Assembly: GCA_947632705.1 (NCBI GenBank)
Contig: CANRQE010000023.1
Span: 1-33,088, forward strand
Direction of reading: 5' to 3'
Source of the DNA: an uncultured Coprococcus sp.
Lineage (GTDB): Bacteria > Bacillota > Clostridia > Lachnospirales > Lachnospiraceae
DNA length: 33,088 bases
The notes below the pieces were generated by a model that was not told the origin of the DNA, searched no databases, and saw only the letters and a program-made list of their open reading frames with translations. The position numbers were made by a program, and so were the translations under genes. Positions 8,395 through 16,093 of the stretch are shown here, in pieces (position 1 is the stretch's first letter; each line of letters starts with the position of its first letter).

Positions 8395-9560
8395 AATTTC
8401 CTCCATATTTCCTCCGTAAGCCTCATCAGAGACTGATTCAGGTGAAACTCCTGACAAAGTCTCTGGGCTTCTCTTCTTGCTTCTTCCCGCTTTTCTGCCG
8501 GAACATTTCTTCTGATACCCCGGATCAGGATATTCTTCGGAGAATGCTCCATGTCAATGAACTCCAGCAGATCTGTCTTATATCCGCAGGATCCCAGCAC
8601 GCAGCCCCGGATTGCATCCGTCATCAGGGCCGCCGTCCGTTCCTTTATAATCCCATATTTTGTAAGTGCGGATAAATACCCGGAAGATATCTGCGCATTG
8701 AGCTCATGCTGACAGCAGGGAACAGACAGGATATAATCGGCATTCATGGCAATCGCATGATGCAGTGCATAATCCGTTGCCACATCACAGGCGTGCAGCG
8801 TAACGACCATATCCGCCTTTTGATCCGTCTGATATCCGCTGATATCTCCAAGCTCAAAGTTCAGATTTTTATATCCGAAGCGCCGTGCCAGTTCGTTGCA
8901 TTTCCGGATAACCGGTTCCTTCAGGTCCAGTCCCGTGATCTGTGCATGCATATGACGGATTTCTACTATATAATAATACAAAATAAACGTCAGATAGGAT
9001 TTTCCGCATCCGAAATCAATGATGCGGATCGTATCCCTGTGATCGTCCTTCAAAACACTGTCAACGATTTCCACGAACCGGTTGATCTGACGGAATTTAT
9101 CATACATAGAGGAAACTACCTTTCCTTCGCCGGTAAAGATTCCCAGCTCCCGGAAAACCGGTATATCCATTCCCTCTTCCAACAGATACCGTTTTTCACG
9201 GTTATTCCCCGCAATCACAATCTGCTTACCTGAAACCTCCCGCCTGTTTATGATAAAATTGCCCTTCTTACCTGCTTTCACATCATACTCTCTATTGACG
9301 GAAAAAACATTCATCTGCCGGAAATCCGCCGGAAAATATTGTTCCAATACAACAAACGCCTCCGGTCCGGAAAGATTTTCATGGAAGACCTGTTTTTCCG
9401 TATACTTTTCCAGCTGATATACATTCTGCCCTCTGATTATCTTTCTCTGAAATACCAGCTTTCTGTATTCGCACCGGGAGTTGCTCAGCACAATTTTATA
9501 TGGCGCAGACGCCTCAATTTCCTCAAACATCTCTTTATAAGCAGTTTCTTTCTGATCCAT
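8391..9560 (-). CDS. SAM-dependent methyltransferase (METTL25/GSTCD-like, Methyltransf_32 type)
   Basis: A 389-residue class I methyltransferase. SAM motif I is IDFGCGKSY at 181-189, the acidic loop LDLKEP is at 211-216, and a TLHACDVATD motif at 254-263 is followed by SVPCCQHEL at 279-287. The LHAC and PCC motifs are typical of the METTL25/GSTCD-like branch (Pfam Methyltransf_32). The N-terminal 170 residues have no recognised domain. The substrate is unknown; the translational coupling (ATGA overlap) with an RNA-binding-type NYN/LOTUS protein suggests an RNA substrate, which is inference. The ribosome binding site before the ATG at 9560 is weak. A promoter lies at 9614-9642. Confidence 0.8.
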   Translation of the reverse strand: MDQKETAYKEMFEEIEASAPYKIVLSNSRCEYRKLVFQRKIIRGQNVYQLEKYTEKQVFHENLSGPEAFVVLEQYFPADFRQMNVFSVNREYDVKAGKKGNFIINRREVSGKQIVIAGNNREKRYLLEEGMDIPVFRELGIFTGEGKVVSSMYDKFRQINRFVEIVDSVLKDDHRDTIRIIDFGCGKSYLTFILYYYIVEIRHMHAQITGLDLKEPVIRKCNELARRFGYKNLNFELGDISGYQTDQKADMVVTLHACDVATDYALHHAIAMNADYILSVPCCQHELNAQISSGYLSALTKYGIIKERTAALMTDAIRGCVLGSCGYKTDLLEFIDMEHSPKNILIRGIRRNVPAEKREEARREAQRLCQEFHLNQSLMRLTEEIWRKL

Positions 9561-9597
9561 TCTCGTTTTGTTCCGTTCTTCTATCCTGTGAAAAGTC

Positions 9598-9644
9598 AGT
9601 TGGCATCATTTGTAATATACCATGCATTTGAAGGATTGCCAACT
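9598..9644 (-). promoter_or_regulatory. Promoter of methyltransferase-NYN operon, flanked by an inverted repeat
   Basis: Minus-strand -35 TTGGCA (9642-9637), a 17-nt spacer, and -10 TATATT (9619-9614). A perfect 8-bp inverted repeat, AGTTGGCA (9598-9605) and TGCCAACT (9637-9644), brackets the promoter: one arm covers the -35 and the other sits near the expected transcription start. This may be a bipartite operator; the arms are 39 bp apart centre to centre. Confidence 0.6.
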
Positions 9645-9724
9645 TTTATTCTTGAAAATTTATCCGGAATATATCATACCGGACTTAAGCGAAATCTTTT
9701 CCTCCCTGCTCTGTCTATCCTTTC

Positions 9725-9753
9725 TTGACGAACAACTTTCCAAACCGTATAAT
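9725..9753 (+). promoter_or_regulatory. Promoter of the RlmI/RlmK-like methyltransferase gene
   Basis: Plus-strand -35 TTGACG (9725-9730), spacer of 17 nt, perfect -10 TATAAT (9748-9753). The expected start point near 9760 leaves a leader of about 28 nt before the ATG at 9788, which confirms that the longer reading frame starting at 9725 is not the real start. Confidence 0.8.
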
Positions 9754-9787
9754 GAGACCAGATAACTTGGGAAAAGAGGAAACAGAT

Positions 9788-10672
9788 ATGTGGGCTGCAG
9801 ACAACTGGAAGGATTATGAAGTCATTGACTGTTCCGGCGGGGAAAAGCTGGAACGATGGGGCGATTATATCCTGCTGCGCCCTGACCCGCAGGTGTTATG
9901 GAATACTCCTAAAACAGATCCACGCTGGAAGCATTTAAACGCGCATTATCACAGGAGCAGCAAGGGCGGCGGTGAATGGGAATTCTTTCACCTTCCGGAG
10001 CAATGGTCCATCCGGTACAAAGAGCTGACCTTTCATCTGAAGCCTTTCAGCTTTAAACACACCGGACTGTTTCCGGAACAGGCTGCCAACTGGGACTGGT
10101 TTTCCAAACTGATCCGGAATGCCCTTGCAGAAAATCCGGACAGAGAAATTAAAATTCTGAATCTGTTCGCATATACGGGAGGCGCCACCTGTGCCGCCGC
10201 AAAAGCGGGCGCTGCAGTGACCCATGTAGACGCCTCTAAGGGAATGGTCACATGGGCAAAGGAAAATGCAGCTTCTTCCGGGCTTGCGGATGCCCCTATC
10301 CGCTGGATTGTAGACGACTGCGTGAAGTTTGTAGAACGGGAAATCAGACGGGGCAATCACTATGACGCCATTATTATGGACCCTCCTTCCTATGGGAGAG
10401 GCCCGAAGGGCGAGATCTGGAAAATAGAAGACAACATTCATTCCTTCATCGGACTATGCAGCAAATTATTGTGTAAAAAGCCGTTATTTTTTCTGGTAAA
10501 CTCCTATACTACAGGACTTGCGCCTGCAGTTCTTACCTATATGATCGCAACCGAAATCTGTCCCCGGTACGGAGGGACCGTCGTTTCTGATGAAATCGGA
10601 TTGCCCTGCACATCCTCGGGCCTCATTCTCCCATGCGGCTCTTCAGGAAGATGGCAGAATATAAAAAAATAA
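9788..10672 (+). CDS. Class I SAM-dependent methyltransferase, RlmI/RlmK-like
   Basis: A 294-residue protein resembling the catalytic half of 23S rRNA methyltransferases RlmI/RlmK. SAM motif I is NLFAYTGGAT at 125-134, the acidic residue of motif II is in HVDASKGM at 146-153, and the catalytic-type DPPSYGRG is at 198-205. The PUA/THUMP RNA-binding modules of RlmI or RlmL are absent, so it is a short form and the target base cannot be assigned. The ATG at 9788 follows GAGG with suitable spacing and lies just after a strong promoter. It stands alone on the plus strand, divergent from the methyltransferase-NYN pair and convergent with metF, and ends at a hairpin. Confidence 0.85.
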   Translation: MWAADNWKDYEVIDCSGGEKLERWGDYILLRPDPQVLWNTPKTDPRWKHLNAHYHRSSKGGGEWEFFHLPEQWSIRYKELTFHLKPFSFKHTGLFPEQAANWDWFSKLIRNALAENPDREIKILNLFAYTGGATCAAAKAGAAVTHVDASKGMVTWAKENAASSGLADAPIRWIVDDCVKFVEREIRRGNHYDAIIMDPPSYGRGPKGEIWKIEDNIHSFIGLCSKLLCKKPLFFLVNSYTTGLAPAVLTYMIATEICPRYGGTVVSDEIGLPCTSSGLILPCGSSGRWQNIKK

Positions 10673-10694
10673 AGAGTTTATCTATAAACTCTTT
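10671..10694. terminator. Perfect 10-bp hairpin between convergent genes
   Basis: AAAGAGTTTA (10671-10680), loop TCTA, TAAACTCTTT (10685-10694). On the minus strand the stem is followed by ATTTTTTTAT, so it best serves as a terminator for the gltA-metF transcript. On the plus strand it overlaps the stop codon of the methyltransferase gene and lacks a U-tract. Confidence 0.7.
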
Positions 10695-10723
10695 ACGACA
10701 GGCAGGTCCGCCGGACAAAATTG

Positions 10724-10758
10724 AACTCCGCGAGATATATTCTCACGGAGTTTTCATT
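10724..10758 (+). terminator. Intrinsic terminator of the RlmI/RlmK-like gene
   Basis: Stem AACTCCGCGAGA (10724-10735) pairs with TCTCACGGAGTT (10741-10752), a 12-bp stem with one mismatch (C-A) on the plus strand, followed by TTCATTTTTC. On the minus strand the mismatch becomes a G-U pair and the stem is followed by CAATTTTG, so it may also act behind metF, whose stop is at 10765. Confidence 0.75.
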
Positions 10759-10764
10759 TTTCTG

Positions 10765-11619
10765 CTATGATATACCTTTTAATATTTCCGCCGCACGCTT
10801 CGGCTTGTTCATTGTATAAATATGAATACCGTCTACCCCGTGCTCTTTTAAATCCCGGATCTGGGCGACCGCAAAATCAATCCCCGCTTTCCACATATCG
10901 TCCGGGTGGTCACTGTAGTTTGCAATGATATCCGACAATGCTTTCGGAACACTGGAGCCGGACAGGGATATGGTTGTTCCAATCTGGTTTGCAGATGTTA
11001 TCGGCATGATTCCTGCACAAATTGGTATGGTAATGCCGCTTTTTTCCGCCTTTTCCAGAAACCGGTAAAAATATGTATTGTCAAAAAACAACTGGGAAAT
11101 TGCAAATTCTGCGCCTTGTTCCTGTTTCAATCTCAGATACCCCAGATCTGCTTCCAGACTAAGACTCTCTGAGTGCTTCTCAGGATAGCATGCCCCGGCA
11201 ATCTGAAAATCCGTATTCTGTTTCAGGAATTCTATCATATCACTGGCATGGGCAAATTCTCTGGATTCATACTGCTCATCGCTCATTGTCCTTGGTCTGT
11301 CACCCCTCAGGGCCAGCACATGTCTGATTTTATGTTCAGCAAAGGCTTTACAGGTATCCAGTAATTCCGCCCGCTTATTTCCGACACAGGTCATATGTGC
11401 AAGCGCGTGAATATGTAATGTATTTTCTATATAAGAAGCAATGTCAACTGTTTTTTTGGAATTACTGCCTCCTGCACCATAGGTTACACTGATAAAATCC
11501 GGCTTCAGTTCCGCAAGTGAATCGAGTACCCCATATACTGATTCCAGTTCCCCGTCTTTTTTCGGTGGAAATACTTCAAATGATATCGTCTGCTTTTCCT
11601 TCAATACTTCTGCAATCAT
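10765..11619 (-). CDS. metF: 5,10-methylenetetrahydrofolate reductase
   Basis: A 284-residue flavoenzyme of the MetF family, reducing methylene-THF to methyl-THF for methionine synthesis (or the methyl branch of the Wood-Ljungdahl pathway). It shows the family start SFEVFPPKKDGE, the FISVTYGAGGS segment, HALRGDRP (here VLALRGDRP) near residue 100, and AISQLFFDN near 175. Length is normal. It lies 23 nt after gltA and has no visible promoter, so it is probably co-transcribed. GGAGG is 14 nt from the only possible ATG, somewhat far. Methionine synthase and other folate genes are not in the window. Confidence 0.95.
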   Translation of the reverse strand: MIAEVLKEKQTISFEVFPPKKDGELESVYGVLDSLAELKPDFISVTYGAGGSNSKKTVDIASYIENTLHIHALAHMTCVGNKRAELLDTCKAFAEHKIRHVLALRGDRPRTMSDEQYESREFAHASDMIEFLKQNTDFQIAGACYPEKHSESLSLEADLGYLRLKQEQGAEFAISQLFFDNTYFYRFLEKAEKSGITIPICAGIMPITSANQIGTTISLSGSSVPKALSDIIANYSDHPDDMWKAGIDFAVAQIRDLKEHGVDGIHIYTMNKPKRAAEILKGIS

Positions 11620-11642
11620 ATCAACTTATCTTTCCTCCATCT

Positions 11643-13007
11643 TTACCATTTTCTGTCGTCCATATCCAGATAGTCCCTGTGTGTCCCGACATATTTATAT
11701 GCAGGACGTATGATTTTTCCGGCATTTACCAGCTCTTCAATCCTGTGTGCACACCATCCGGAGATTCTGGCAATTGCAAAAATAGGCGTAAACAATTCTA
11801 TCGGAATACCCAGCATGCTGTACACAAAGCCGCTATAAAAATCCACATTTGCCGATATCGTCTTATTGGCGTTTCGTTTTTCCGTCAACAGCTCTGCTGC
11901 AATCCGTTCCACATTCTGATACAGTGCAAATTCTGCCTCCCGGCCCTTTTCTACGGACAGTCTGTCGGCATAGCTTTTCAGAATCTTTGCTCTCGGATCT
12001 GAATTGGTATAGACGGCATGTCCCATCCCATAGATCAGTCCACTGTGATCAAAGCCCTCTTTCTCCAACAGGCCCTTCAGATAAGCGGTCAGTGCCGCTT
12101 CATCTTCCCAGTTTGAAACATGGGCTTTCAGATCATCAAACATCTGCTGCACCTTCAGATTGGCGCCGCCATGCTTCGGTCCCTTCAGGGACCCCAGAGA
12201 ACCTGCCACCGTGGAATAGGTATCCGTTCCTGTTGAAGAGATCACATGCGTCGTAAAGGTGGAGTTGTTTCCTCCTCCATGCTCCGCATGCAGAACGAGG
12301 CAGATATCCAACACCTTCGCCTCAAGCTCTGTATATTTCTTGTCGGCCCGGATCAGACGCAGAAAATTCTCTGCCGTGGAAAGTCCTTTCTTAGGATTAT
12401 GTATCACAAGACTCTTGTCCTGATAGTAATGCTTATAGCCCTGATATCCATATGCTGCAATCAGCGGAAACTGTGCAATCAGCTCCATGCTCTGCCGCAG
12501 AACATTTTTGATGCTGATATCATCCGGATTCTCATCATAAGAATACAGCGTCAGAACACATCTTTGCAGGACATTCATCATATTCTTACTCGGTGCCTTC
12601 AAAATAACATCTCTGGTAAATTTACTTGGCAGCTCCCGAAAGGTCTCCAGCAGTTCCACAAAGCTGTCAAACTGGCTTCGGGTCGGCAATTCTCCGAATA
12701 AAAGCAGATATATGGTCTCTTCAAACCCAAATTTACTGCCATGGAATCCCCGAACCAGATCTTCTACATTATAGCCCTGAAAATACAGCCGTCCGTCTGT
12801 CGGTATACGTTCTCCGTTTATTACATCATACGATACCACATCTGAAATCTCAGTTAAACCGGTCAGAACACCCTGACCATTGGAATCTCTTAATCCTCTT
12901 TTTACATCGTAGGTAACATAGAGGTTCTGGTCTATTGTTCCTGAATCGCTGCAGTATCTGACCAGTTCATCAATTATTTTCTCATATTCCAAACTTCCTT
13001 TTTCCAA
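11643..13007 (-). CDS. gltA: Citrate synthase
   Basis: A 454-residue enzyme condensing oxaloacetate and acetyl-CoA to citrate, in clostridia mainly for glutamate synthesis. Catalytic motifs are visible: the histidine in LHAEHGGGNNSTF, the histidine in YGMGHAVYTNSDPRA, and the aspartate in ANVDFYSGFVY. The reading frame opens at 13148, but a promoter at 13042-13070 lies inside that extension, and the TTG at 13007 has GGAG 8 nt upstream; TTG is therefore the start. A longer version would also overlap the metallophosphoesterase gene. It is followed closely by metF. Confidence 0.93.
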   Translation of the reverse strand: MEKGSLEYEKIIDELVRYCSDSGTIDQNLYVTYDVKRGLRDSNGQGVLTGLTEISDVVSYDVINGERIPTDGRLYFQGYNVEDLVRGFHGSKFGFEETIYLLLFGELPTRSQFDSFVELLETFRELPSKFTRDVILKAPSKNMMNVLQRCVLTLYSYDENPDDISIKNVLRQSMELIAQFPLIAAYGYQGYKHYYQDKSLVIHNPKKGLSTAENFLRLIRADKKYTELEAKVLDICLVLHAEHGGGNNSTFTTHVISSTGTDTYSTVAGSLGSLKGPKHGGANLKVQQMFDDLKAHVSNWEDEAALTAYLKGLLEKEGFDHSGLIYGMGHAVYTNSDPRAKILKSYADRLSVEKGREAEFALYQNVERIAAELLTEKRNANKTISANVDFYSGFVYSMLGIPIELFTPIFAIARISGWCAHRIEELVNAGKIIRPAYKYVGTHRDYLDMDDRKW

Positions 13008-13041
13008 ACCTCTATCTCCTTTCCGTTTCTCATTCTTTCCT

Positions 13042-13070
13042 AGTTTAACAAAAAATCCCCTTTCATGCAA
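13042..13070 (-). promoter_or_regulatory. gltA promoter
   Basis: Minus-strand -35 TTGCAT (13070-13065), a spacer of 17 nt, -10 TAAACT (13047-13042). The predicted transcript begins about 28 nt before the gltA TTG start. The -35 and spacer overlap the terminator hairpin of the upstream gene. Confidence 0.65.
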
Positions 13071-13079
13071 GAAAAGGGA
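13052..13079 (-). terminator. Terminator behind the metallophosphoesterase gene
   Basis: On the minus strand CCCTTTTC, a short loop TTGCAT, GAAAGGGG, then ATTTTTTG. It is a classic stem plus U-run, located 60 nt after the metallophosphoesterase stop and embedded in the gltA promoter. Confidence 0.65.
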
Positions 13080-13137
13080 CAAAATAATTAAATGTAAAAG
13101 CTTTTCTCCGGATTTTCCTAATAAAATGATCTTCCGG

Positions 13138-13734
13138 TCAGATTTCAATCACATATCTTTCAAAGGCATTGATAATGGTCGTATTCATATATTGCGATTC
13201 CCGGACAAAATCTCTTCCGTAATTGATATGCACATGTCCGTGGCAGAAAAAAGCAGGTGAATATTGCTCGATCAGAGTCCGGAAGCATCGAAATCCTGTA
13301 TGGGGCAGGTCCTGTGAATCATTCAGCTGATAAGCAGGAGAGTGCGTCACCAGTATATCAAAGCCACCGGTTTTTTTCAGCTTTCTGTTCAGCTTTCTGA
13401 TCCGGCTTTCCATAGCTTTTTCCGTATATTGATGCGGCGCTCCGTTATATTTATATTCCATAGATCCGCCAAGTCCCAGAATACGGACTCCCTGATAGGT
13501 GTAGATATCCCCATCAATGCAGATACAGCCGTCCGGCGGGGTTTCTTCATAACACGCATCATGATTCCCATGGATATACAATACGGGCGCATGCGTAAAG
13601 GTTGCCAGAAAAGACAGATACTGAGGGGCCAGATCGCCGCAGGATATAATCAGATCTATCCCCTCCAGTTTCTTTTTCTCAAAATAGTCCCATAGATATT
13701 TAGATTCCTCATCCGCCAGAACCATGATTTTCAT
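13138..13734 (-). CDS. Calcineurin-like metallophosphoesterase
   Basis: A 198-residue single-domain protein of the metallophosphoesterase superfamily. Motifs in order: LADEE at 7-10, SCGDL at 31-35, GNHDA at 56-60, VTHSPAY near 124-130, and CHGHVH near 165-170. The first motif is normally DxH; here the histidine is replaced by glutamate (D8-E9-E10), which may alter metal binding. The substrate cannot be deduced. ATG at 13734 follows GGAG at 9 nt. It lies 69 nt after the ParB-BMP gene and ends at its own terminator. Confidence 0.85.
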   Translation of the reverse strand: MKIMVLADEESKYLWDYFEKKKLEGIDLIISCGDLAPQYLSFLATFTHAPVLYIHGNHDACYEETPPDGCICIDGDIYTYQGVRILGLGGSMEYKYNGAPHQYTEKAMESRIRKLNRKLKKTGGFDILVTHSPAYQLNDSQDLPHTGFRCFRTLIEQYSPAFFCHGHVHINYGRDFVRESQYMNTTIINAFERYVIEI

Positions 13735-13803
13735 TACCTGTTACTCCGTACTTTCTCATCTGTTTTCCACTGTTTTATATATACAATAGTATACCCATTT
13801 TCC

Positions 13804-15747
13804 TTAACTTTCAACAGACTTTTTCAGTTCAAGGCTTTCCGGCGTATTGACCCCCTGTATGGCAACTACATCATGTGCTCCTTCCACCAGATCCGATGAT
13901 TCCGGTATATTTCCTACAACGTTTTCACATAACCAGTCCATTTTCATAATTTCTTCCGGTTTCATCTCGTCTTCTTCATTTTCCCTGACGACGCCAGCCT
14001 GTGAATACAGCTTTCCATAGAATGGCTTAACTGTACCTTCTATGATCAGTTTTTTCATCAGATTGACCAGTCTGACAGTGCCGACCGGAAGATGCTTGGA
14101 GCAGATGACATCTACCAGTCCGGCAGACATGCCCCACCAGTAATTCAAGGCCTTTGTTCCAACCTCTTTTTCATCCTGCTTCCAGTTCCCGTCTAAAACA
14201 GACTTGATAATCCTTTCATAAAAAAGAGCCCAGTTGTAAAATGGCATGGCAAGATTGGAAATTCCGTTCTCATCACTGTAATATAATCCAAACTGTCTGG
14301 AGATATCCTGTGGTGCGATCATATCCTGATCGGAAATATAATGGATATCCATATTTTTAAAATATTCCTGCGGATTTGTTCCCTTCTCCTTTGACCACTG
14401 CAGATACACCCTTGCACGCGGATTCACAAGCTTCGCTCCTAACGCAAATGCATTGATATTTGCCAGAGTACCATAAATCGGGTAATCAGCAATATAACCG
14501 ATCTTACCGTCAGCGCACAGGGAGCCGGCAATTATGCCTGTAATAAATTTGGCTTCATACATACGGGCATAATAGGTCCTCACATGACTGGTGGACATAT
14601 TCAAAGAGCAGTTCAGGATCTTCACATCGGGATATGCAATCGCCGCCTTTAATGATTCCTGAAGCATCGCCGGACCGGTGGTAAAAATAATATCATATTT
14701 CTCCTCCGCCAGCTGATGCAGACAGTCTGCAAGCTTTGTATTATCATCAATGTTGCAAAATACCTGCGTATCTATCTGTTCACGGAATGTTTCCTCAATA
14801 TCCCGTCTTCCCAGTTCGTGACTGTAAATCCAGACAGAGTTCACCGGATCTTTATCATATATGAACGCCACATTTAATTTTTTTGGTGCAAGTTTAATGG
14901 CCAACAGCTTCTTTTTACTTTCCGCAGGTTCAAGCTTCGGTGTGATCTGATTATCTTTTTTATGATTACTCAAAAGAATCTCATCCCATAATTTATCCAG
15001 ATTTGCCTTAACCTCTTCCTGAGACATTTCCTTTAGGGCTTCATAGCCGTACACGTTTAAAAATATCAGCATTGCATCATTTGCATTGATTGCAAGCTTT
15101 TCACTTCCGCTTCTGGCAAGAAAAGCCTTTTCAAATGCCAGATGGGCGGAATTAAAATCCATTTTTTCATCCTCTGAAAACGTACTATCTGCGGTTATGC
15201 CGATATAGTCCCGCAGCTTGTCAAAGCTGCCCTCTTTCGTAAACCAGATATAATTGATACCTGTCTGCTTATGGAAATCCATAAACTCATAATAAATTCT
15301 GTTTTCCGGGTCATTCGTCCGCTTCGGAACCTTTCTGATTACCAGGGCAGGAACAGAATCGGCGCCAAAATATTTCAGCACACTGACCCTTTTATTTCCT
15401 TCGATCACATAGAATCGGTTCATGTATTCATATGCCTTGATCGGATCATGAATCCCTTCCTCAATATGAGAATCGCACAAAGTAGACCACTTTGAGCCAA
15501 ATTCTGTCTTATAATCCAGAATCGGCATAAAATTAGATGCAAAGGCAGTTGTTCTTCCTACCGTCGCAGTTCCGATCACATTCCCAAGCGCTATCTGCTG
15601 CAATCCAAGATTCACTTCACATTCTATATCGGATGCTGATATCAGTTCTTCCAAAACAGGTAAATACGGATATTCTTTTTTGGCAATTGCTGCCTGATAT
15701 CGTTTTTCTCCCAGCTTCTGGGCTTTTAAATATTCACTTGCTGACAT
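13804..15747 (-). CDS. ParB-like domain fused to BMP/PnrA-type ligand-binding domain, cytoplasmic
   Basis: A 647-residue protein with no signal peptide, lipobox or transmembrane segment. Residues about 40-140 resemble a ParB/sulfiredoxin-type domain (GIHDPIKAYEY, then YVIEGNKRVSVLKYFGA at 113-129). Residues about 150-285 are a charged helical linker. Residues about 291-600 resemble a BMP/PnrA (Med) family domain (LNVAFIYDKDPVNSVW; FTTGPAMLQESLKAAI; GKIGYIADYPIYG), which normally binds nucleosides as the lipoprotein component of an ABC importer. No ABC transporter is adjacent. The cytoplasmic location and ParB-type domain argue for an intracellular sensor or NTP-dependent switch; that is inference. 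ATG at 15747 has GGAG at 8 nt. Automatic annotation would probably call this a BMP-family substrate-binding protein. Confidence 0.85.
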   Translation of the reverse strand: MSASEYLKAQKLGEKRYQAAIAKKEYPYLPVLEELISASDIECEVNLGLQQIALGNVIGTATVGRTTAFASNFMPILDYKTEFGSKWSTLCDSHIEEGIHDPIKAYEYMNRFYVIEGNKRVSVLKYFGADSVPALVIRKVPKRTNDPENRIYYEFMDFHKQTGINYIWFTKEGSFDKLRDYIGITADSTFSEDEKMDFNSAHLAFEKAFLARSGSEKLAINANDAMLIFLNVYGYEALKEMSQEEVKANLDKLWDEILLSNHKKDNQITPKLEPAESKKKLLAIKLAPKKLNVAFIYDKDPVNSVWIYSHELGRRDIEETFREQIDTQVFCNIDDNTKLADCLHQLAEEKYDIIFTTGPAMLQESLKAAIAYPDVKILNCSLNMSTSHVRTYYARMYEAKFITGIIAGSLCADGKIGYIADYPIYGTLANINAFALGAKLVNPRARVYLQWSKEKGTNPQEYFKNMDIHYISDQDMIAPQDISRQFGLYYSDENGISNLAMPFYNWALFYERIIKSVLDGNWKQDEKEVGTKALNYWWGMSAGLVDVICSKHLPVGTVRLVNLMKKLIIEGTVKPFYGKLYSQAGVVRENEEDEMKPEEIMKMDWLCENVVGNIPESSDLVEGAHDVVAIQGVNTPESLELKKSVES

Positions 15748-15868
15748 AAATATCGCTCCTAACTAAATGATATACCGTAAAAAGAAACGGTACTATAAAG
15801 GTACTCTTTTTCACCCAATATATTGACACTAATTCATGATTTTTTCCAGTCATTCTCTTACTTTCATC

Positions 15869-15896
15869 ATTTTAGCTTACACTTTCTGATATGCAA
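15869..15896 (-). promoter_or_regulatory. Promoter of the ParB-BMP gene
   Basis: Minus-strand -35 TTGCAT (15896-15891), spacer 16 nt, -10 TAAAAT (15874-15869), giving a leader of about 115 nt. The leader contains a small stem ACCGT...ACGGT just before the ribosome binding site. The rest of 15748-16093 is AT-rich and holds the features listed next. Confidence 0.5.
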
Positions 15897-15953
15897 CTTC
15901 TTTTATTTGTATATTTTTCATAAATTTTTTTGTATATTATTTACATTTTGCAC

Positions 15954-15982
15954 TTGAAAATCGTTTCGGTTTGTTATATTAT
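15954..15982 (+). promoter_or_regulatory. Plus-strand promoter in the intergenic region
   Basis: -35 TTGAAA (15954-15959), spacer exactly 17 nt, -10 TATTAT (15977-15982). It points toward the hairpin at 16052-16089 with no coding frame between, suggesting a short non-coding transcript. The region is AT-rich, so a chance match is possible. Confidence 0.35.
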
Positions 15983-15989
15983 ATAAATA

Positions 15990-16090
15990 TGATATTGCAG
16001 TTTTCACATAGTCCGCAGATGTATTTCGGTGTGTGTGAATCATTATAAATTAAAAGAGTCTGGTTTTACACTTCCACCAGACTCTTTTTC
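15990..16090 (+). ncRNA. Candidate small RNA (about 100 nt)
   Basis: Between the plus-strand promoter above and a strong hairpin followed by T5 (16085-16089) lies a roughly 100-nt segment without an open frame. Promoter, short body and intrinsic terminator are the usual pattern of an unlinked small RNA. It would run antisense to the 3' untranslated end of phoR. No family is recognised and expression is not shown by the sequence. Confidence 0.3.
16052..16089. terminator. Terminator behind phoR (bidirectional)
   Basis: AAAAGAGTCTGGT (16052-16064) pairs with ACCAGACTCTTTT (16076-16088) around an 11-nt loop. The minus strand continues into AATTTAT and lies directly after the phoR stop at 16094; the plus strand continues into T's and C's. 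It can therefore end the phosphate-regulation transcript and also any plus-strand small RNA. Confidence 0.8.
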
Positions 16091-16093
16091 CGT

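Noticed and set aside
9725..9787. TTG start at 9725 for the RlmI/RlmK-like gene
   Set aside because: This TTG is part of a -35 element; the ATG at 9788 has the ribosome binding site.
13008..13148. Longer citrate synthase start at 13148
   Set aside because: The extension contains the gltA promoter and a terminator and overlaps the preceding gene; the TTG at 13007 has the ribosome binding site.
15900..15990. AT-rich stretch as a replication origin or attachment site
   Set aside because: No DnaA-box cluster, repeats or integrase gene is seen; it is explained by promoters.
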